Assembly (NCBI GenBank): GCA_046732255.1 | Contig: JBKPMR010000061.1 | Location: forward strand, 18,037 to 82,036 | DNA from: DATBLE01 sp046732255 | GTDB taxonomy: Bacteria; Actinomycetota; Thermoleophilia; Gaiellales; Gaiellaceae | DNA: 64,000 nt | Reading direction: 5' to 3' | Shown: piece by piece, positions 1-9,014 of the stretch | Layout: each line of letters starts with the position of its first letter | Numbering within the stretch: position 1 is the first letter of the stretch | The notes under the pieces: model-generated | What the model was told of the DNA's origin: nothing | Databases searched by the model: none | What the model saw: the letters and a program-made list of their open reading frames with translations, nothing else | Made by a program: the position numbers and the translations under genes

Positions 1-1333
1 CGAGCTGTGCGGAGACTCGGAGCAGCGTCGCCTCGTCGGCCGGGCGGCCGACGAGCTGGACGCCGACCGGCAGCCCGTCGGCACTCCACGCGAGCGGGAC
101 CGAGACCGCCGGCAGGCCCGTGATGTTCGCCACCTGCGTGAACGGCGTGAAGCGGCCGGCGTTGGCGAACTGCACCCACGGGTCGTCGTCCTCGAGCGCG
201 CCGATCGCGACGGGAAGCTGCGCGAGGGTCGGCGTCAGGAGCAGGTCGTAGTCGTCGAGGAACCCGACGATCCGTCGGGACAGGTTGCGCAGCCCCGCCG
301 TAGAGCGCACGTAGTCGACCGCATTCAGTTGCGAAGCGGCTTCGATCAGGGCGCGGGTCTCGGGCTCGAACAGCTCGGTCGGCCGGTCGTACAGCGCCGG
401 CATGACTTGCCAGACCTTCATGAACCACCCGATCAGCTCATAGTCGCCCCAGGGTGGGGTCGCCTCCTCGACCGAATGGCCCAGCTCCTCGAGCACAGAC
501 GCCGCCTCGGCTGCCGCCGAGACGCACTCCGGCGCGACCGGTGCGTCGATTGGGGGCGTTGTCGTCAGCGCCACTCTGAGCCGGCCGGGGTCGGCGCCGA
601 CCTCGTCCCCGAACGGGCGGTCGGGCGGCGGAGCCCAGTACGGGTCGCCGGTCTCGTACCCGGCGATCACGTCGAGCAGAGCGGCGGCGTCGAGCACGGT
701 CCGCGCCAGCGGCCCGCTGGTCGAGAAGCCCTCCAACCCGCCGTACGGCGCCGGCGAGACGCGCCCGCGCGCAGGCTTGATCCCGAACAGCCCGCAGCAG
801 GACGCGGGAATGCGGATCGAACCGCCGCCGTCGCTCCCGTGCGCGGCGGGGGCCAGGCCGGCCGCGACCGCCGACGCGGCGCCGCCGCTCGAGCCACCGG
901 GCGTCCGGGCCGTGTCCCAAGGGTTGCGACACGGGCCGTTCAGCTCCGACTCGGTGACGGCCGTAAGGCCGAGCTCCGGCGTGTTCGTCTTCCCGAGCAC
1001 GACGAAACCGGCGGTCTTCAGTCGACGCACCACCGCGGCATCGAAGTCCGGCACGTAGTCGGCGAACGCACGCGACGAGAACGTCGTCCGGATGCCGGCC
1101 GTCTCGTTCAGGTCTTTGATCGGCAGCGGCACGCCGCGGAACGGGCCGTCCGCAAGCGCCCCTGCAGCGGCCGCGCGCGCCTCGTCCGCACACACGGTGA
1201 CGTAGGCGTTCAGCTCGGGGTCGAGACGCTCGATCCGCTCCAGGTAGGTCTCGACCAGCTCGACGGACGTGACCTCGCGGCGGCGGACGAGGTCGGCCTG
1301 CTCGGTCGCGGTCAGGAAGGCGAGGCCGTCCAC
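1..1333 (-). CDS. Amidase (amidase signature family), partial
   Basis: Amidase-signature serine hydrolase, which cleaves amide bonds of an unknown small substrate in the cytoplasm. The 3' end lies beyond the window edge, so about 444 codons are visible. Signature residues are present: PIKDLNE (catalytic Lys), GGSSGGAA (cis-Ser and surrounding glycines) and DGGGSIRIPA (nucleophile region). The C-terminal stretch GLPVGVQLVGRP is typical of the family. The GTG start overlaps the end of the upstream PPOX gene by 22 nt, suggesting translational coupling. The exact class (GatA-like or stand-alone amidase) cannot be decided; no gatB or gatC is seen nearby, so a stand-alone amidase is more likely. 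Confidence 0.88.
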   Translation of the reverse strand, partial: MDGLAFLTATEQADLVRRREVTSVELVETYLERIERLDPELNAYVTVCADEARAAAAGALADGPFRGVPLPIKDLNETAGIRTTFSSRAFADYVPDFDAAVVRRLKTAGFVVLGKTNTPELGLTAVTESELNGPCRNPWDTARTPGGSSGGAASAVAAGLAPAAHGSDGGGSIRIPASCCGLFGIKPARGRVSPAPYGGLEGFSTSGPLARTVLDAAALLDVIAGYETGDPYWAPPPDRPFGDEVGADPGRLRVALTTTPPIDAPVAPECVSAAAEAASVLEELGHSVEEATPPWGDYELIGWFMKVWQVMPALYDRPTELFEPETRALIEAASQLNAVDYVRSTAGLRNLSRRIVGFLDDYDLLLTPTLAQLPVAIGALEDDDPWVQFANAGRFTPFTQVANITGLPAVSVPLAWSADGLPVGVQLVGRPADEATLLRVSAQL

Positions 1334-1698
1334 TCGGTCCGCTCCTCGATCGTCACCGCGATCACCGGCCCTGCGGGTGGGCGCTCCCGGTACTGCGGAT
1401 ACTTGGCGACGAGCAGCGCCACCGCGTGTCGATCCTCCGCGATCCGCGCGGTCCCGCGTAGCCGCACCCACCACAGGCGCGACCAGTCATCCTCGTAGTG
1501 GTCGATCACCACCTCGACGGCCGGATTCGCCTCGATGTTCGCCAGCCGCTGCAGCCGCCGTGTCCGCTTCGGCTTGTCGTCGACCGCCGTGTACAGCCTG
1601 TCGCCCTCGAGGGCGAAGCAGATGGGAACGACGTGCGGGCGGCCGTCGGTGCCGACGGTGGCCAGTCGCGCGACCTGCTCAGCCTCAGCCGACGGCAA
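1312..1698 (-). CDS. PPOX-class, probable F420-dependent enzyme (Rv0121-like)
   Basis: Small split-barrel flavin/F420-binding protein of 128 residues. The segment ARLATVGTDGRPHVVPICFAL is the classic N-terminal strand pattern of PPOX/pyridoxamine-oxidase-like F420 enzymes. KPKRTRRLQRLANIEANP and the DHYEDDWSRLWWVR segment match the Rv0121 subgroup. I chose a TTG start at 1698: it has an AGAGGAAAG ribosome-binding sequence just upstream, lies directly after the FbiC stop and gives the usual family length. Longer in-frame starts would overlap FbiC. Its position next to F420 biosynthesis genes supports F420 use, but the cofactor is inferred. Confidence 0.8.
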   Translation of the reverse strand: MPSAEAEQVARLATVGTDGRPHVVPICFALEGDRLYTAVDDKPKRTRRLQRLANIEANPAVEVVIDHYEDDWSRLWWVRLRGTARIAEDRHAVALLVAKYPQYRERPPAGPVIAVTIEERTEWTASPS

Positions 1699-1708
1699 GC
1701 GCTTTCCT

Positions 1709-4027
1709 CTAGGCAGCTTGCGCGCCGGGCCGCACGAGCACCTTCGGACGGCGCAGCTGCGACGTGTCGACCGGCGGATTGACCGGATCGGCGAGCGGCG
1801 CGGCACCGAATGACGCCGCCGTGCGCTCGGCCGCCGGCGTTCCGTAGAGCGTCGTCCGCTGCCGCGGTACACGGCCGGCCGCCCGGATCGCCTCCTCCAT
1901 CAGCTCGGGCGGCATCTCCTGGCCGTGGCTCGCGCCCGCCGCCCGGGAGATCGACTCGTTCATCAGCGTCCCGCCGAGATCGTTCACACCCGCGCTCAGA
2001 CATGCCTGCGCACCGTCGAGCCCGAGTTTCACCCAGGAGGCCTGGATGTTCGTGATGTGCGGGTGGAGGGCCAGTCGCCCGACGGCGTGCATCAGGAGCG
2101 CTTCGCGGTAGGTCGGCCCGCGGCGCGCCTTTCCCTTCAGGTAGATGGGCGCCTCCATGTGGACGAACGGCAGCGGTACGAGCTCGGTGAAGCCGCCGGT
2201 GCGCTGCTGCAGCTCCCGGATGCGAAGCAGGTGCCGCGCCCAGCTTCGCGGCGTGTCGACGTGCCCGAACATGATCGTGGCGGTCGAGCGCAGCCCGAGC
2301 CCGTGCGCTGTCTCGTGTACCTGCAGCCACTGGGCAGTGTTCACCTTGTCGGGGCAGAGGACCGCACGGACCTCGTCGTCGAGGATCTCGGCCGCCGTCC
2401 CAGGCAGCGAGGCGAGGCCCAGGTCGCGCAGCCGCGTGAGGTAGGCATCGAGCGGCTCGCCCAGGGTCGCCGCTCCCTGCCAGATCTCGAGCGCCGAGAA
2501 CGCGTGCAGGTGGAGGTCGGGCAGCTCCCGCTTGATCGCCTCGCAGATCCCGGCGTAGTAGTCGCCGTCGAAGCCCGGGTGGATCCCGCCCTGGAGGCAG
2601 ATCTCGACCGCGCCGCGCTCCCAGGCCTCGTGCGCGCGACGCACGATCTCCTCGATCGGGACCACGTACGCCGGCCCGCGCAGGTCCTCGGCGAGCTTCC
2701 CCTTCGAGAACGCGCAGAAGCCGCACCGGAAGTAGCAGACGTTCGTGTAGTTGACGTTCCGCGTGACGACGTAGCTGACCTCGTCGCCGTTCGTCTCGCG
2801 CCGGAGCCGGTCGGCGGTGGCCAGCACGCGGTCGAGCTCCTCGCCGCGCGCGGCGAACAGCCGCACGATCTCGTCCTCGCCGAGCTCGTCGGCGGTGAGC
2901 GGCAGGACGTCGCGCGGGGTGAACGGCGCCGCCGTCTGGGCGCCGGCGTACCACCGGTCACCGCGCCCGAGCCCTTCCGCGTCGGACGAGCGGAGCGCCT
3001 GCGTCAGCACCCGGGGCTCGAGCCACAGGCCGCTCAGGTACTCCGGATAGACGGGCAGGCGCGGCGCGAGCGCCAGGCCCCGCTCCTCGGTCGCGCTCCG
3101 GAGCCGCTCGATCTCCGGCCAGGGAGCCTCGGGGTTGACGTGGTCGATCGTGACCGGGGAGACCCCGCCCCAGTCGTCGATCCCGGCGTCGAGCAGGCGC
3201 GGGAAGTCGTCGTAGCTCAGGTTCGGCGGGCACTGCACGTGAACGTCCTCGGGGAGCACGATCCGAGCGACGGCGGCCGTCCAGAGCAGGTCGTCGAGCG
3301 AAGGCTCCGGATGCTCCGCCATCTTGGTGCCCGGCTTCGCGCGGAAGTTCTGGACGATCACCTCCTGGATGTGGCCGTACTCGCGGTGGAGGGCGGCGAT
3401 CGCCTCCAGCGCCTCGATGCGCTCGGCGCGGGTCTCGCCGATCCCGATCAGGATCCCGGTGGTGAACGGCACGCGCAGCGCGCCGGCGAGACGGAGCGTC
3501 TCCAGCCGGGCCGCCGGCAGCTTGTCGGGCGAGCCGAAGTGAGGCCCACCCCGCTCCGAGAGCCGATCGGCGGCGGTCTCGAGCATCAGCCCCTGCGAAG
3601 CGGTCACCTCGCGCAGCGCGGCCAGCTCGTCGCGCGTCACCACTCCCGGATTGGCATGCGGCAAGAGGCCGGTTTCCTCGAATACGAGCCGACAGGCTCG
3701 TACCAGGTACTCGATGGTCGTCTCGCAGCCGAGCGCGGCGAGCTGGTCGCGGGCGACCCGGTAGCGGCGCTCGGGCTTGTCGCCGAGCGTGAACAGGGCC
3801 TCGGTGCATCCCGCGGCGGCGCCTGCGCGAGCGACGTCCAGGACCTCGTCCTGGGTCATGTACGCGCGCTCGCCGCGGCGCGGCGGACGGGCGAAGGTGC
3901 AGTAGTGACAAACGTCCCGGCAGAGCTTCGTCAGCGGGATGAAGACCTTCGGCGAGTACGTGACGACCGGCCTCGAACGCAGGCTCCGCGCCTCGGAGAG
4001 GAGCTCCTCGAGGGGCCGGTCGAGCAC
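1709..4027 (-). CDS. fbiC: FbiC: fused CofG-CofH, 7,8-didemethyl-8-hydroxy-5-deazariboflavin synthase
   Basis: Bifunctional radical-SAM enzyme that makes the F0 chromophore of coenzyme F420 from tyrosine and the flavin precursor 5-amino-6-ribitylaminouracil. About 772 residues with two radical-SAM halves. The CofG half has its cluster motif CRDVCHYC at residues 36-43. The CofH half has CYFRCGFC at residues 431-438, followed by the CofH hallmark QGGIHPGFDGDYY. The fusion is the usual actinobacterial form. I place the start at GTG 4027; longer starts would run into the divergent cofC gene. Downstream are the PPOX and amidase genes, probably co-transcribed. Confidence 0.95.
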   Translation of the reverse strand: MLDRPLEELLSEARSLRSRPVVTYSPKVFIPLTKLCRDVCHYCTFARPPRRGERAYMTQDEVLDVARAGAAAGCTEALFTLGDKPERRYRVARDQLAALGCETTIEYLVRACRLVFEETGLLPHANPGVVTRDELAALREVTASQGLMLETAADRLSERGGPHFGSPDKLPAARLETLRLAGALRVPFTTGILIGIGETRAERIEALEAIAALHREYGHIQEVIVQNFRAKPGTKMAEHPEPSLDDLLWTAAVARIVLPEDVHVQCPPNLSYDDFPRLLDAGIDDWGGVSPVTIDHVNPEAPWPEIERLRSATEERGLALAPRLPVYPEYLSGLWLEPRVLTQALRSSDAEGLGRGDRWYAGAQTAAPFTPRDVLPLTADELGEDEIVRLFAARGEELDRVLATADRLRRETNGDEVSYVVTRNVNYTNVCYFRCGFCAFSKGKLAEDLRGPAYVVPIEEIVRRAHEAWERGAVEICLQGGIHPGFDGDYYAGICEAIKRELPDLHLHAFSALEIWQGAATLGEPLDAYLTRLRDLGLASLPGTAAEILDDEVRAVLCPDKVNTAQWLQVHETAHGLGLRSTATIMFGHVDTPRSWARHLLRIRELQQRTGGFTELVPLPFVHMEAPIYLKGKARRGPTYREALLMHAVGRLALHPHITNIQASWVKLGLDGAQACLSAGVNDLGGTLMNESISRAAGASHGQEMPPELMEEAIRAAGRVPRQRTTLYGTPAAERTAASFGAAPLADPVNPPVDTSQLRRPKVLVRPGAQAA

Positions 4028-4062
4028 GCGATGAGCATACGTGGCGGAGGTAAGGTCACGGC
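4028..4062. promoter_or_regulatory. Divergent fbiC / cofC intergenic region
   Basis: Only about 35 nt separate the two divergent start codons, so promoters for fbiC and cofC-fgd must overlap each other or the opposing reading frames. I see no clear -10/-35 pair. The mRNA leader for cofC would be very short, and leaderless initiation is possible. Confidence 0.4.
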
Positions 4063-4611
4063 GTGGACGCCCATGTGCTCGTCCCGCTGAAGCGGATCGA
4101 CCCGAAGAGCCGCTTGGCACACGCCCTTCCGCTCGACGAGCGGGTGCGGCTGATGCGCGGCCTGCTTGCGGGTGTCGTCTCGGCAGTACGAGAAGCCGGC
4201 GTCGAGCGCGTCACGGTCGTGACCGGCCTGGCGCTGAAGGGGTACGAGGTCTGGGACGATCGCGGGCTCGCCTGGAACGACGCCCTTGCTGCTGCGATGA
4301 AGGAGGTGGTCAGCGCGCCACTCGCCGCAGTCATCTCGGCCGATCTGCCGCTCATCCGCGCCGACGACGTCGAGGAGCTCCTCGCGGCGACACCCGAGCA
4401 GGGAATTGCAATCGCCCGCGCACTCGACGGAGGTACGAACGCCGTGGCGATGCGGCCCCCGGGCATCGTCCGGACGCACTTCGGCGAGCCGCAGAGCTCC
4501 GCCGTTCACGCCCGGCTCGGCGTCCCTCACGTCATCGTCGACCTGCCCGGTCTCGCGTTCGACGTGGACACGCCCGCGGACCTTGCACGCATGCAGGCCG
4601 CATGCCTCTAA
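4063..4611 (+). CDS. cofC: CofC/FbiD: 2-phospholactate/phosphoenolpyruvate guanylyltransferase
   Basis: Nucleotidyltransferase that activates 2-phospholactate or phosphoenolpyruvate with GTP, giving the substrate used by CofD to build F420. It is 182 residues, typical for CofC. The N-terminus VLVPLKRIDPKSRLA carries the basic GTP-binding loop (Lys, Ser, Arg). ISADLPLIRADDV is the metal-binding Asp motif, and GGTNAVAMRPPG and FDVDTPADL are later family motifs. The GTG start is divergent from fbiC. The stop overlaps the fgd start by 10 nt, so both are probably in one operon. Confidence 0.9.
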   Translation: MDAHVLVPLKRIDPKSRLAHALPLDERVRLMRGLLAGVVSAVREAGVERVTVVTGLALKGYEVWDDRGLAWNDALAAAMKEVVSAPLAAVISADLPLIRADDVEELLAATPEQGIAIARALDGGTNAVAMRPPGIVRTHFGEPQSSAVHARLGVPHVIVDLPGLAFDVDTPADLARMQAACL

Positions 4612-5600
4612 GGCTGGGCTACAAGGCTTCGGCAGAGCAGTTCCCGCCGCGCCGTCTCCTCGACCTCGCCGTCGAGGCGGAGCGGCTCGGGCTCGACCTG
4701 ATCGGCGTCTCCGACCACTTCCAACCGTTCCGTCACAGCGGCGGCCACGCGCCCGCGTGCCTGCCCTGGCTCGGCGCTCTCGGCGAGCGCACGGAGCGGG
4801 CGCTGCTCGGGACGAGCGTGTTGACGCCGACGATGCGCTACCACCCATCGGTCGTCGCCCAGGCGTTCGCGACCCTCGCGTGCCTGAACCCAGGGCGCAT
4901 CTGGATGGGCGTCGGCACGGGCGAGTCCCTGAACGAGACGCCGGCCATGGGCGCCGAGTGGCCCGGTGCGAAAGAGCGCCGGCTCCGCCTCGCCGAGGCG
5001 ATCCACCTGATGCGGCGCCTCTGGACGCAGGAGCGGGTGACCTTCGAGGGCGACTACTACCGCACGGCGAACGCGACGATCTACGACCGGCCCGACGAGC
5101 CGGTGCCGATCTACGTCGCCGCCTCCGGCCCGCTGGCGGCAAAGCTGGCAGGCCGCACGGGCGACGGCCTCGTCGTCACCAGCGGCAAAGGTCCCGAGCT
5201 GTACGAGGAGCTGGACGCGGCGATGGCCGAGGGTGCCGCGTCGGCCGGACGGGATCCCGCCGCGATCGTCAAGCTGATCGAGATCAAGGTCTCGTACGAC
5301 CACGACCTCGAATACGCGCGCGAGGCTTGCGACTACTGGGCCCCGCTCGCGCTCACGCCCGACCAGAAGCGCGACGTGGAGGACCCGATCGAGCTGGAGC
5401 GGCTCGCCTACGAGCACCCGGGGATCGCGCAGCGTCGCTTCATCGTCTCCGACGACCCCGACGAGGTGGTCGAGAAGATCGAGCCCTACGTCGCCCTCGG
5501 CTTCGACCACCTCCTCTTCCACGCGCCCGGCGACGACCAGCTTCGGTTCCTCGACCAGTTCTGCCGGGACGTCGTCCCGAGGCTCAGAGCGCGTTTCTGA
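4602..5600 (+). CDS. fgd: F420-dependent glucose-6-phosphate dehydrogenase (FGD)
   Basis: Luciferase-like TIM-barrel oxidoreductase of 332 residues that oxidises glucose-6-phosphate and supplies the cell with reduced F420. It follows the mycobacterial FGD1 pattern closely from memory: KLGYKASAEQF-like start (LRLGYKASAEQFPPR), VSDHFQPFRHSGGHAP, LLGTSVLTPTMRY, GVGTGESLNE, TSGKGPELY and a C-terminal HAPGDDQ segment. These cover the F420- and phosphate-binding regions. Its ATG overlaps cofC. Placing an F420-reducing enzyme directly behind F420 biosynthesis makes biological sense. Confidence 0.93.
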   Translation: MPLRLGYKASAEQFPPRRLLDLAVEAERLGLDLIGVSDHFQPFRHSGGHAPACLPWLGALGERTERALLGTSVLTPTMRYHPSVVAQAFATLACLNPGRIWMGVGTGESLNETPAMGAEWPGAKERRLRLAEAIHLMRRLWTQERVTFEGDYYRTANATIYDRPDEPVPIYVAASGPLAAKLAGRTGDGLVVTSGKGPELYEELDAAMAEGAASAGRDPAAIVKLIEIKVSYDHDLEYAREACDYWAPLALTPDQKRDVEDPIELERLAYEHPGIAQRRFIVSDDPDEVVEKIEPYVALGFDHLLFHAPGDDQLRFLDQFCRDVVPRLRARF

Positions 5601-6069
5601 ACGCCGACTCGGCCTCCGCGCCGTAGACGGCGAAGACGACGCGACCGAGCGTCCGGGGCTCGTGCGCGCGGACCGCCTCGACCATCAGCCGCGCGCACTC
5701 GTCCAGCGGAAAGCCGCCGACGCCGGTCCCGAACGCAGGCAGCGCGAGCGACTCGGCTCCGAGCTCGTCCGCGACCGCAAGCGTCCTCCGAGTGGCATTC
5801 GAGATCGCTTCCGCATTGGTCTGGAGATCCTGGCCCATCACCGCGGCGTGGATCACCCAGCGCGCCGCGAGCCGGCCGCCGCCGGTGGCGACCGCATCGC
5901 CGACGGCAATCGGCCCCTTCGCCACCGCTTCGCGCTCGATCTCCTCGCCGCCGGCCCGCTTGATCGCCCCGGCGACTCCGGCGCCCATCCACAGGCGGTC
6001 GTTCGCCGCGTTGGCGATCGCGTCGACCTCGAGCGCGGCGATGTCGCCGTCCACAACTTCCACATCCAT
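5584..6069 (-). CDS. Macro-domain protein (ADP-ribose-binding, probable ADP-ribosyl hydrolase)
   Basis: Single macro domain of 161 residues. Visible motifs: VEVVDGDIAALEVDAIANAAND at the N-terminus (split as GDIAALEVDAI and NAAND), the GAGVAGAIKRAGG loop, and SLALPAFGTGVGGFP, the phosphate-binding loop. The family binds ADP-ribose and often removes mono-ADP-ribose from proteins or deacetylates O-acetyl-ADP-ribose. The ATG at 6069 follows a palindromic repeat element, and longer in-frame starts would translate that repeat. Its 3' end overlaps convergent fgd by 17 nt. The physiological substrate is unknown. Confidence 0.85.
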   Translation of the reverse strand: MDVEVVDGDIAALEVDAIANAANDRLWMGAGVAGAIKRAGGEEIEREAVAKGPIAVGDAVATGGGRLAARWVIHAAVMGQDLQTNAEAISNATRRTLAVADELGAESLALPAFGTGVGGFPLDECARLMVEAVRAHEPRTLGRVVFAVYGAEAESAFRNAL

Positions 6070-6090
6070 GTGCCCCAACTCTTCCAGTTT

Positions 6091-6127
6091 CGTTTCACCT
6101 CCGGTCTCAGAGACCGGGGCGCAAACG
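6091..6127 (+). repeat. Palindromic repeat family B, copy 1 (locus 1)
   Basis: Core GGTCTC-A-GAGACC with outer complementary arms CGTTT and AAACG. It can fold into an imperfect hairpin of roughly 37 nt. The same core recurs 50 nt downstream and twice near 41.45-41.57 kb. Confidence 0.85.
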
Positions 6128-6175
6128 CTGGAACCATGCGGACGGCCCCGGTCCATGTGGATGAGTTGTCCCACA

Positions 6176-6215
6176 AGCGTTTCACCCCTGGTCTCAGAGA
6201 CTGGGTGTGAAACGC
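6176..6215 (+). repeat. Palindromic repeat family B, copy 2 (locus 1)
   Basis: Core GGTCTCAGAGACTGGG with flanking GCGTTTCACC and GTGTGAAACGCC arms that are complementary. It is nearly identical to the second copy at 41532-41570, including the preceding CCACAA. Confidence 0.85.
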
Positions 6216-6364
6216 CACAAACCCGCCAGCCGTCAACGAGGTCAGGCCGAACCACAACCTCGGTCCCTTCTGGCCTTGGCTGTTCCCGCGGGGAGCGCTG
6301 CGGTGACAGAAGCGGAGCGCGAGCGAGCGGCCGGGCTTTGCCCGGCCTGCGACGCGACCTATTG

Positions 6365-8935
6365 CTACGTCGAGATATGGAGCGCCAGGCTCGCCTGGTT
6401 GGCGATCCCGGCCAGGAGGCGCAGCTTGCGCTCGGGAAATCCGCCCGGGACGGCGGCGGCGACGCAGCCGATCCGGCCCGACGGGAGCACCACCGGCGCG
6501 ACCGCGAGCGGATCCTCCCCCGCCGGGACCATGTCCATCGTGCCCGGCTGGAGCACGAACGGCTCGCCCGCTTCGAGCGCTCGGCGCGCGCCGGCGAAGT
6601 CGACCACGCTGCCGACCGGCACGATCGGCAGGGCGCCGTCCTCTCGCCACGCGGCCTCGATCGCAAACGAACCCGGCCGCCCGCGCTCGAGCCAGAGCCA
6701 CGTCCGCGGCGACCCGAGCATCTCGCCCGTCAGCTCGACGATCCGGCGGCGGAGATCGTCCGCGGTCGTCCCGGCGAGACGGCGCGAGAACTCGAGCAGC
6801 GCGCCCGTCACCTCGGCGCTCTCCTGCTCGGACTGGAGCAGCACCGTCTTCTGGAGCGCAACGGACGCCCGGTACGCGAGACCCTCGAGCAGGCGCAGAC
6901 GCTCGCCCGTGAAGTGCCCGAGGTCGCCCTCCGGCGCCCGCACTGTGACCCAACCGCGGATGCCGTAGCCGGCGCTCAGCGGCGCAATCGCCGCCGACGT
7001 GATCGCCGCGTCGCCCGCGTCCTCGCCGAGCAGTGCGCGAAACTCCTCGCCGCCGAGCGTGAACGGCGTCTTCCTGCCGTCGAGCAGGCGCGAGCCGGTC
7101 GCGCGGCTGGTGCGGAGGTCCGGAACGAGGGCTGCGCGCGGATCCTGCTCGTAGCCGTGCGAGGCCAGGCAGCGAAAGTTGGCCGCGTGCGCGTCCTCGA
7201 TCCAGAGGGACGCCTGCTCGACCTCCATCACACGACAGATGGTGCCGACAGTCTCGTCGCCGACGGCCTCCACGGAGCGCGCCTCGGAGAGAGCGTCGGC
7301 GAACTCGAGCCAGACGGTGGCGTTCTCCGCCTCCCGCCGTGCCGACGCGTACAGCCGCGCATTCTCGAGCGCGACCGACGCATGGCCGGCGACGACCTCG
7401 AGCAGGCGCAGGTCGTCCTCGTCGAACTGCTCGACGCCGAGCTTCGCCATCGTGATCGCGCCGATCACGCGCTGGCCGTGGCGCAGCGGCACCGACGCGA
7501 GCGACTCGTCGCCTTCCTCGTCGTTCAGCCGCTTGCAGATGTCCGACTCGAGGACGTTGGCGACGAGCATCGGCCTGCCGGTCTCGGCGACCAGGCCGGT
7601 GAGCCCCTCGCCGACCTTGAACTCGAGCCGCTCCGACCGCTCGGTCTCGAACTGCCCACGGACCGCGACGGGACGAAGGCGCTCGCCCTCGAGCAGGTAG
7701 ACGACGCAGTTGTTGTAGTCGACGAGCACGCGCAGCTCGTCGACGATCGCCTCGCCGATCTCGGTCACGTCGTTCGACCGGTTCAGCTTCCGGGCGAGGC
7801 TCTGGAGCAGCTTCAGGTGAGCGATCGACCGGACGTCCCGTTCGCCGTCGGCGTCCTGCGGCCGCTCGGCGCCGAACTCGTCGAAGACGACGACCTGATC
7901 CTTTCCCTGCGTCTTCGCGGTCATCATCGCCGCTTCGGCGCAGGCGAGCAGCTCGCGTGCGTTCATCGCGTGCTCCGGGCCGAGCGCCACGCCGATCGAG
8001 AGCGTCACCTGGCCGGCCGCGTCGGTCGCGACCTCGGCGAGGCTGGACTTCAGGCGCGCCGCCATCGCGACCGCGTCGGCTGCGCCGCACGCGGGCAGGA
8101 TCGCCGCGAACTCCTCGCCTCCCACCCGGCAGACCACGTCCGACCCCCGGACGGTCGCCCGCAGCACCGCCGCGATCGTCTGGAGCACCTCGTCGCCTTC
8201 GCCGTGGCCGCAGACGTCGTTGACGCGCTTGAAGTCGTCGATGTCGAGCATCATCAGCGCGAGCGAGTCGTGCGCCCGGCCGGCACGGCTGAGCTCGGCG
8301 CGCAGCCGCTCGTGGAAGTAGCGGTGGTTGTAGAGGCCGGTGAGCGAGTCCGTGTGGGCGAGATGCTCGAGCCGCGCGCGGATCTGGGCGTTGTCGAGCG
8401 CGAGCGCGGCGGCGTCCGCGAACCAGCGGGCGAGCTCGAACTCGTCGTCGTCGAACGACGCGTCCTCGCCGATGCGGTAGATGTTCAGCGCGCCCTTCAG
8501 CGAACCGCGCGCGATCAGCGGCACGGTGATCAGCGCCTCGGGATCGGGAGGCGTCCCCGGGACGAACTCCACCCGCGGGTCGAGGTGCGCCTCGTTTGCG
8601 AGCACCGGGCTGCGATGAGACACGGCCCAGCCGGTGATCCCCTGGCCGTAGGGGACCGTGCTCGCCAGGACCTCTTCCTCCCACGGCCCCTTCGCGAAGA
8701 CCGGCACCAGCTGTCGACGCTTCTCGTCCACCTCGTAGATGTGCAGGTCATGGTGGGGGACCAACTCGCCGAGGGTGTCGGCGATCCGGTCGAGGAGCGC
8801 CTCCGGCCGCTGCTCGGACAGCACCTCGTGGAACACCGCCGCGAGCCGCCGGTACGACTCGACGAGCGCCGCGTCGCGCGCAGCATCCGACCTCCCGGGC
8901 TCGGGATCGGGAACGAGCGCAGCGTTCACTGCCAC
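6365..8935 (-). CDS. GAF-GGDEF-GAF-GAF sensor diguanylate cyclase-like protein
   Basis: Soluble 856-residue signalling protein. An N-terminal GAF domain (about 20-185) leads into a GGDEF domain (about 195-355) with DIDDFKRVND, GGEEF at 272-276 and an RGSD inhibitory-site motif at 263-266. It should therefore be an active, product-inhibited diguanylate cyclase making cyclic-di-GMP. At least two, probably three, further GAF-like domains follow, ending near residue 850. A GGDEF domain between GAF domains rather than at the C-terminus is uncommon. GTG start. There is no membrane segment, so the input is likely a cytosolic small molecule or redox signal; the ligand is unknown. Confidence 0.88.
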   Translation of the reverse strand: MAVNAALVPDPEPGRSDAARDAALVESYRRLAAVFHEVLSEQRPEALLDRIADTLGELVPHHDLHIYEVDEKRRQLVPVFAKGPWEEEVLASTVPYGQGITGWAVSHRSPVLANEAHLDPRVEFVPGTPPDPEALITVPLIARGSLKGALNIYRIGEDASFDDDEFELARWFADAAALALDNAQIRARLEHLAHTDSLTGLYNHRYFHERLRAELSRAGRAHDSLALMMLDIDDFKRVNDVCGHGEGDEVLQTIAAVLRATVRGSDVVCRVGGEEFAAILPACGAADAVAMAARLKSSLAEVATDAAGQVTLSIGVALGPEHAMNARELLACAEAAMMTAKTQGKDQVVVFDEFGAERPQDADGERDVRSIAHLKLLQSLARKLNRSNDVTEIGEAIVDELRVLVDYNNCVVYLLEGERLRPVAVRGQFETERSERLEFKVGEGLTGLVAETGRPMLVANVLESDICKRLNDEEGDESLASVPLRHGQRVIGAITMAKLGVEQFDEDDLRLLEVVAGHASVALENARLYASARREAENATVWLEFADALSEARSVEAVGDETVGTICRVMEVEQASLWIEDAHAANFRCLASHGYEQDPRAALVPDLRTSRATGSRLLDGRKTPFTLGGEEFRALLGEDAGDAAITSAAIAPLSAGYGIRGWVTVRAPEGDLGHFTGERLRLLEGLAYRASVALQKTVLLQSEQESAEVTGALLEFSRRLAGTTADDLRRRIVELTGEMLGSPRTWLWLERGRPGSFAIEAAWREDGALPIVPVGSVVDFAGARRALEAGEPFVLQPGTMDMVPAGEDPLAVAPVVLPSGRIGCVAAAVPGGFPERKLRLLAGIANQASLALHIST

Positions 8936-9014
8936 AGTGCTTTTGGTATCGGCATTTGGAACGTCCGCACGGCTCCCCGTTTGGGGGGATACCGCGGCGG
9001 CAGACCGCTTGGAT

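Larger units (their letters stand above)
6070..6364. repeat. Non-coding spacer with a paired palindromic repeat element
   Basis: No convincing gene in about 295 nt. It contains two copies of a GGTCTCAGAGACC-centred palindrome (6091-6127 and 6176-6215). A half copy of the GGGAAC-CGGCT-GTTCCC family lies near 6283-6300. A GC hairpin, GGCCGGGC with loop TTT and GCCCGGCC (6329-6347), lies just past the stop of the GAF/GGDEF gene. That hairpin could end its transcript, but no T-run follows. Confidence 0.7.

Noticed and set aside
1925..4090. 721-codon plus-strand open frame opposite fbiC
   Set aside because: Antisense shadow. The radical-SAM cluster motifs are in the minus frame, and the plus frame lacks recognisable domains.
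6091..6215. CRISPR-like repeat-spacer pattern in the family-B element
   Set aside because: Only two copies per site, imperfect, with a conserved 'spacer' shared between loci; no cas genes nearby.
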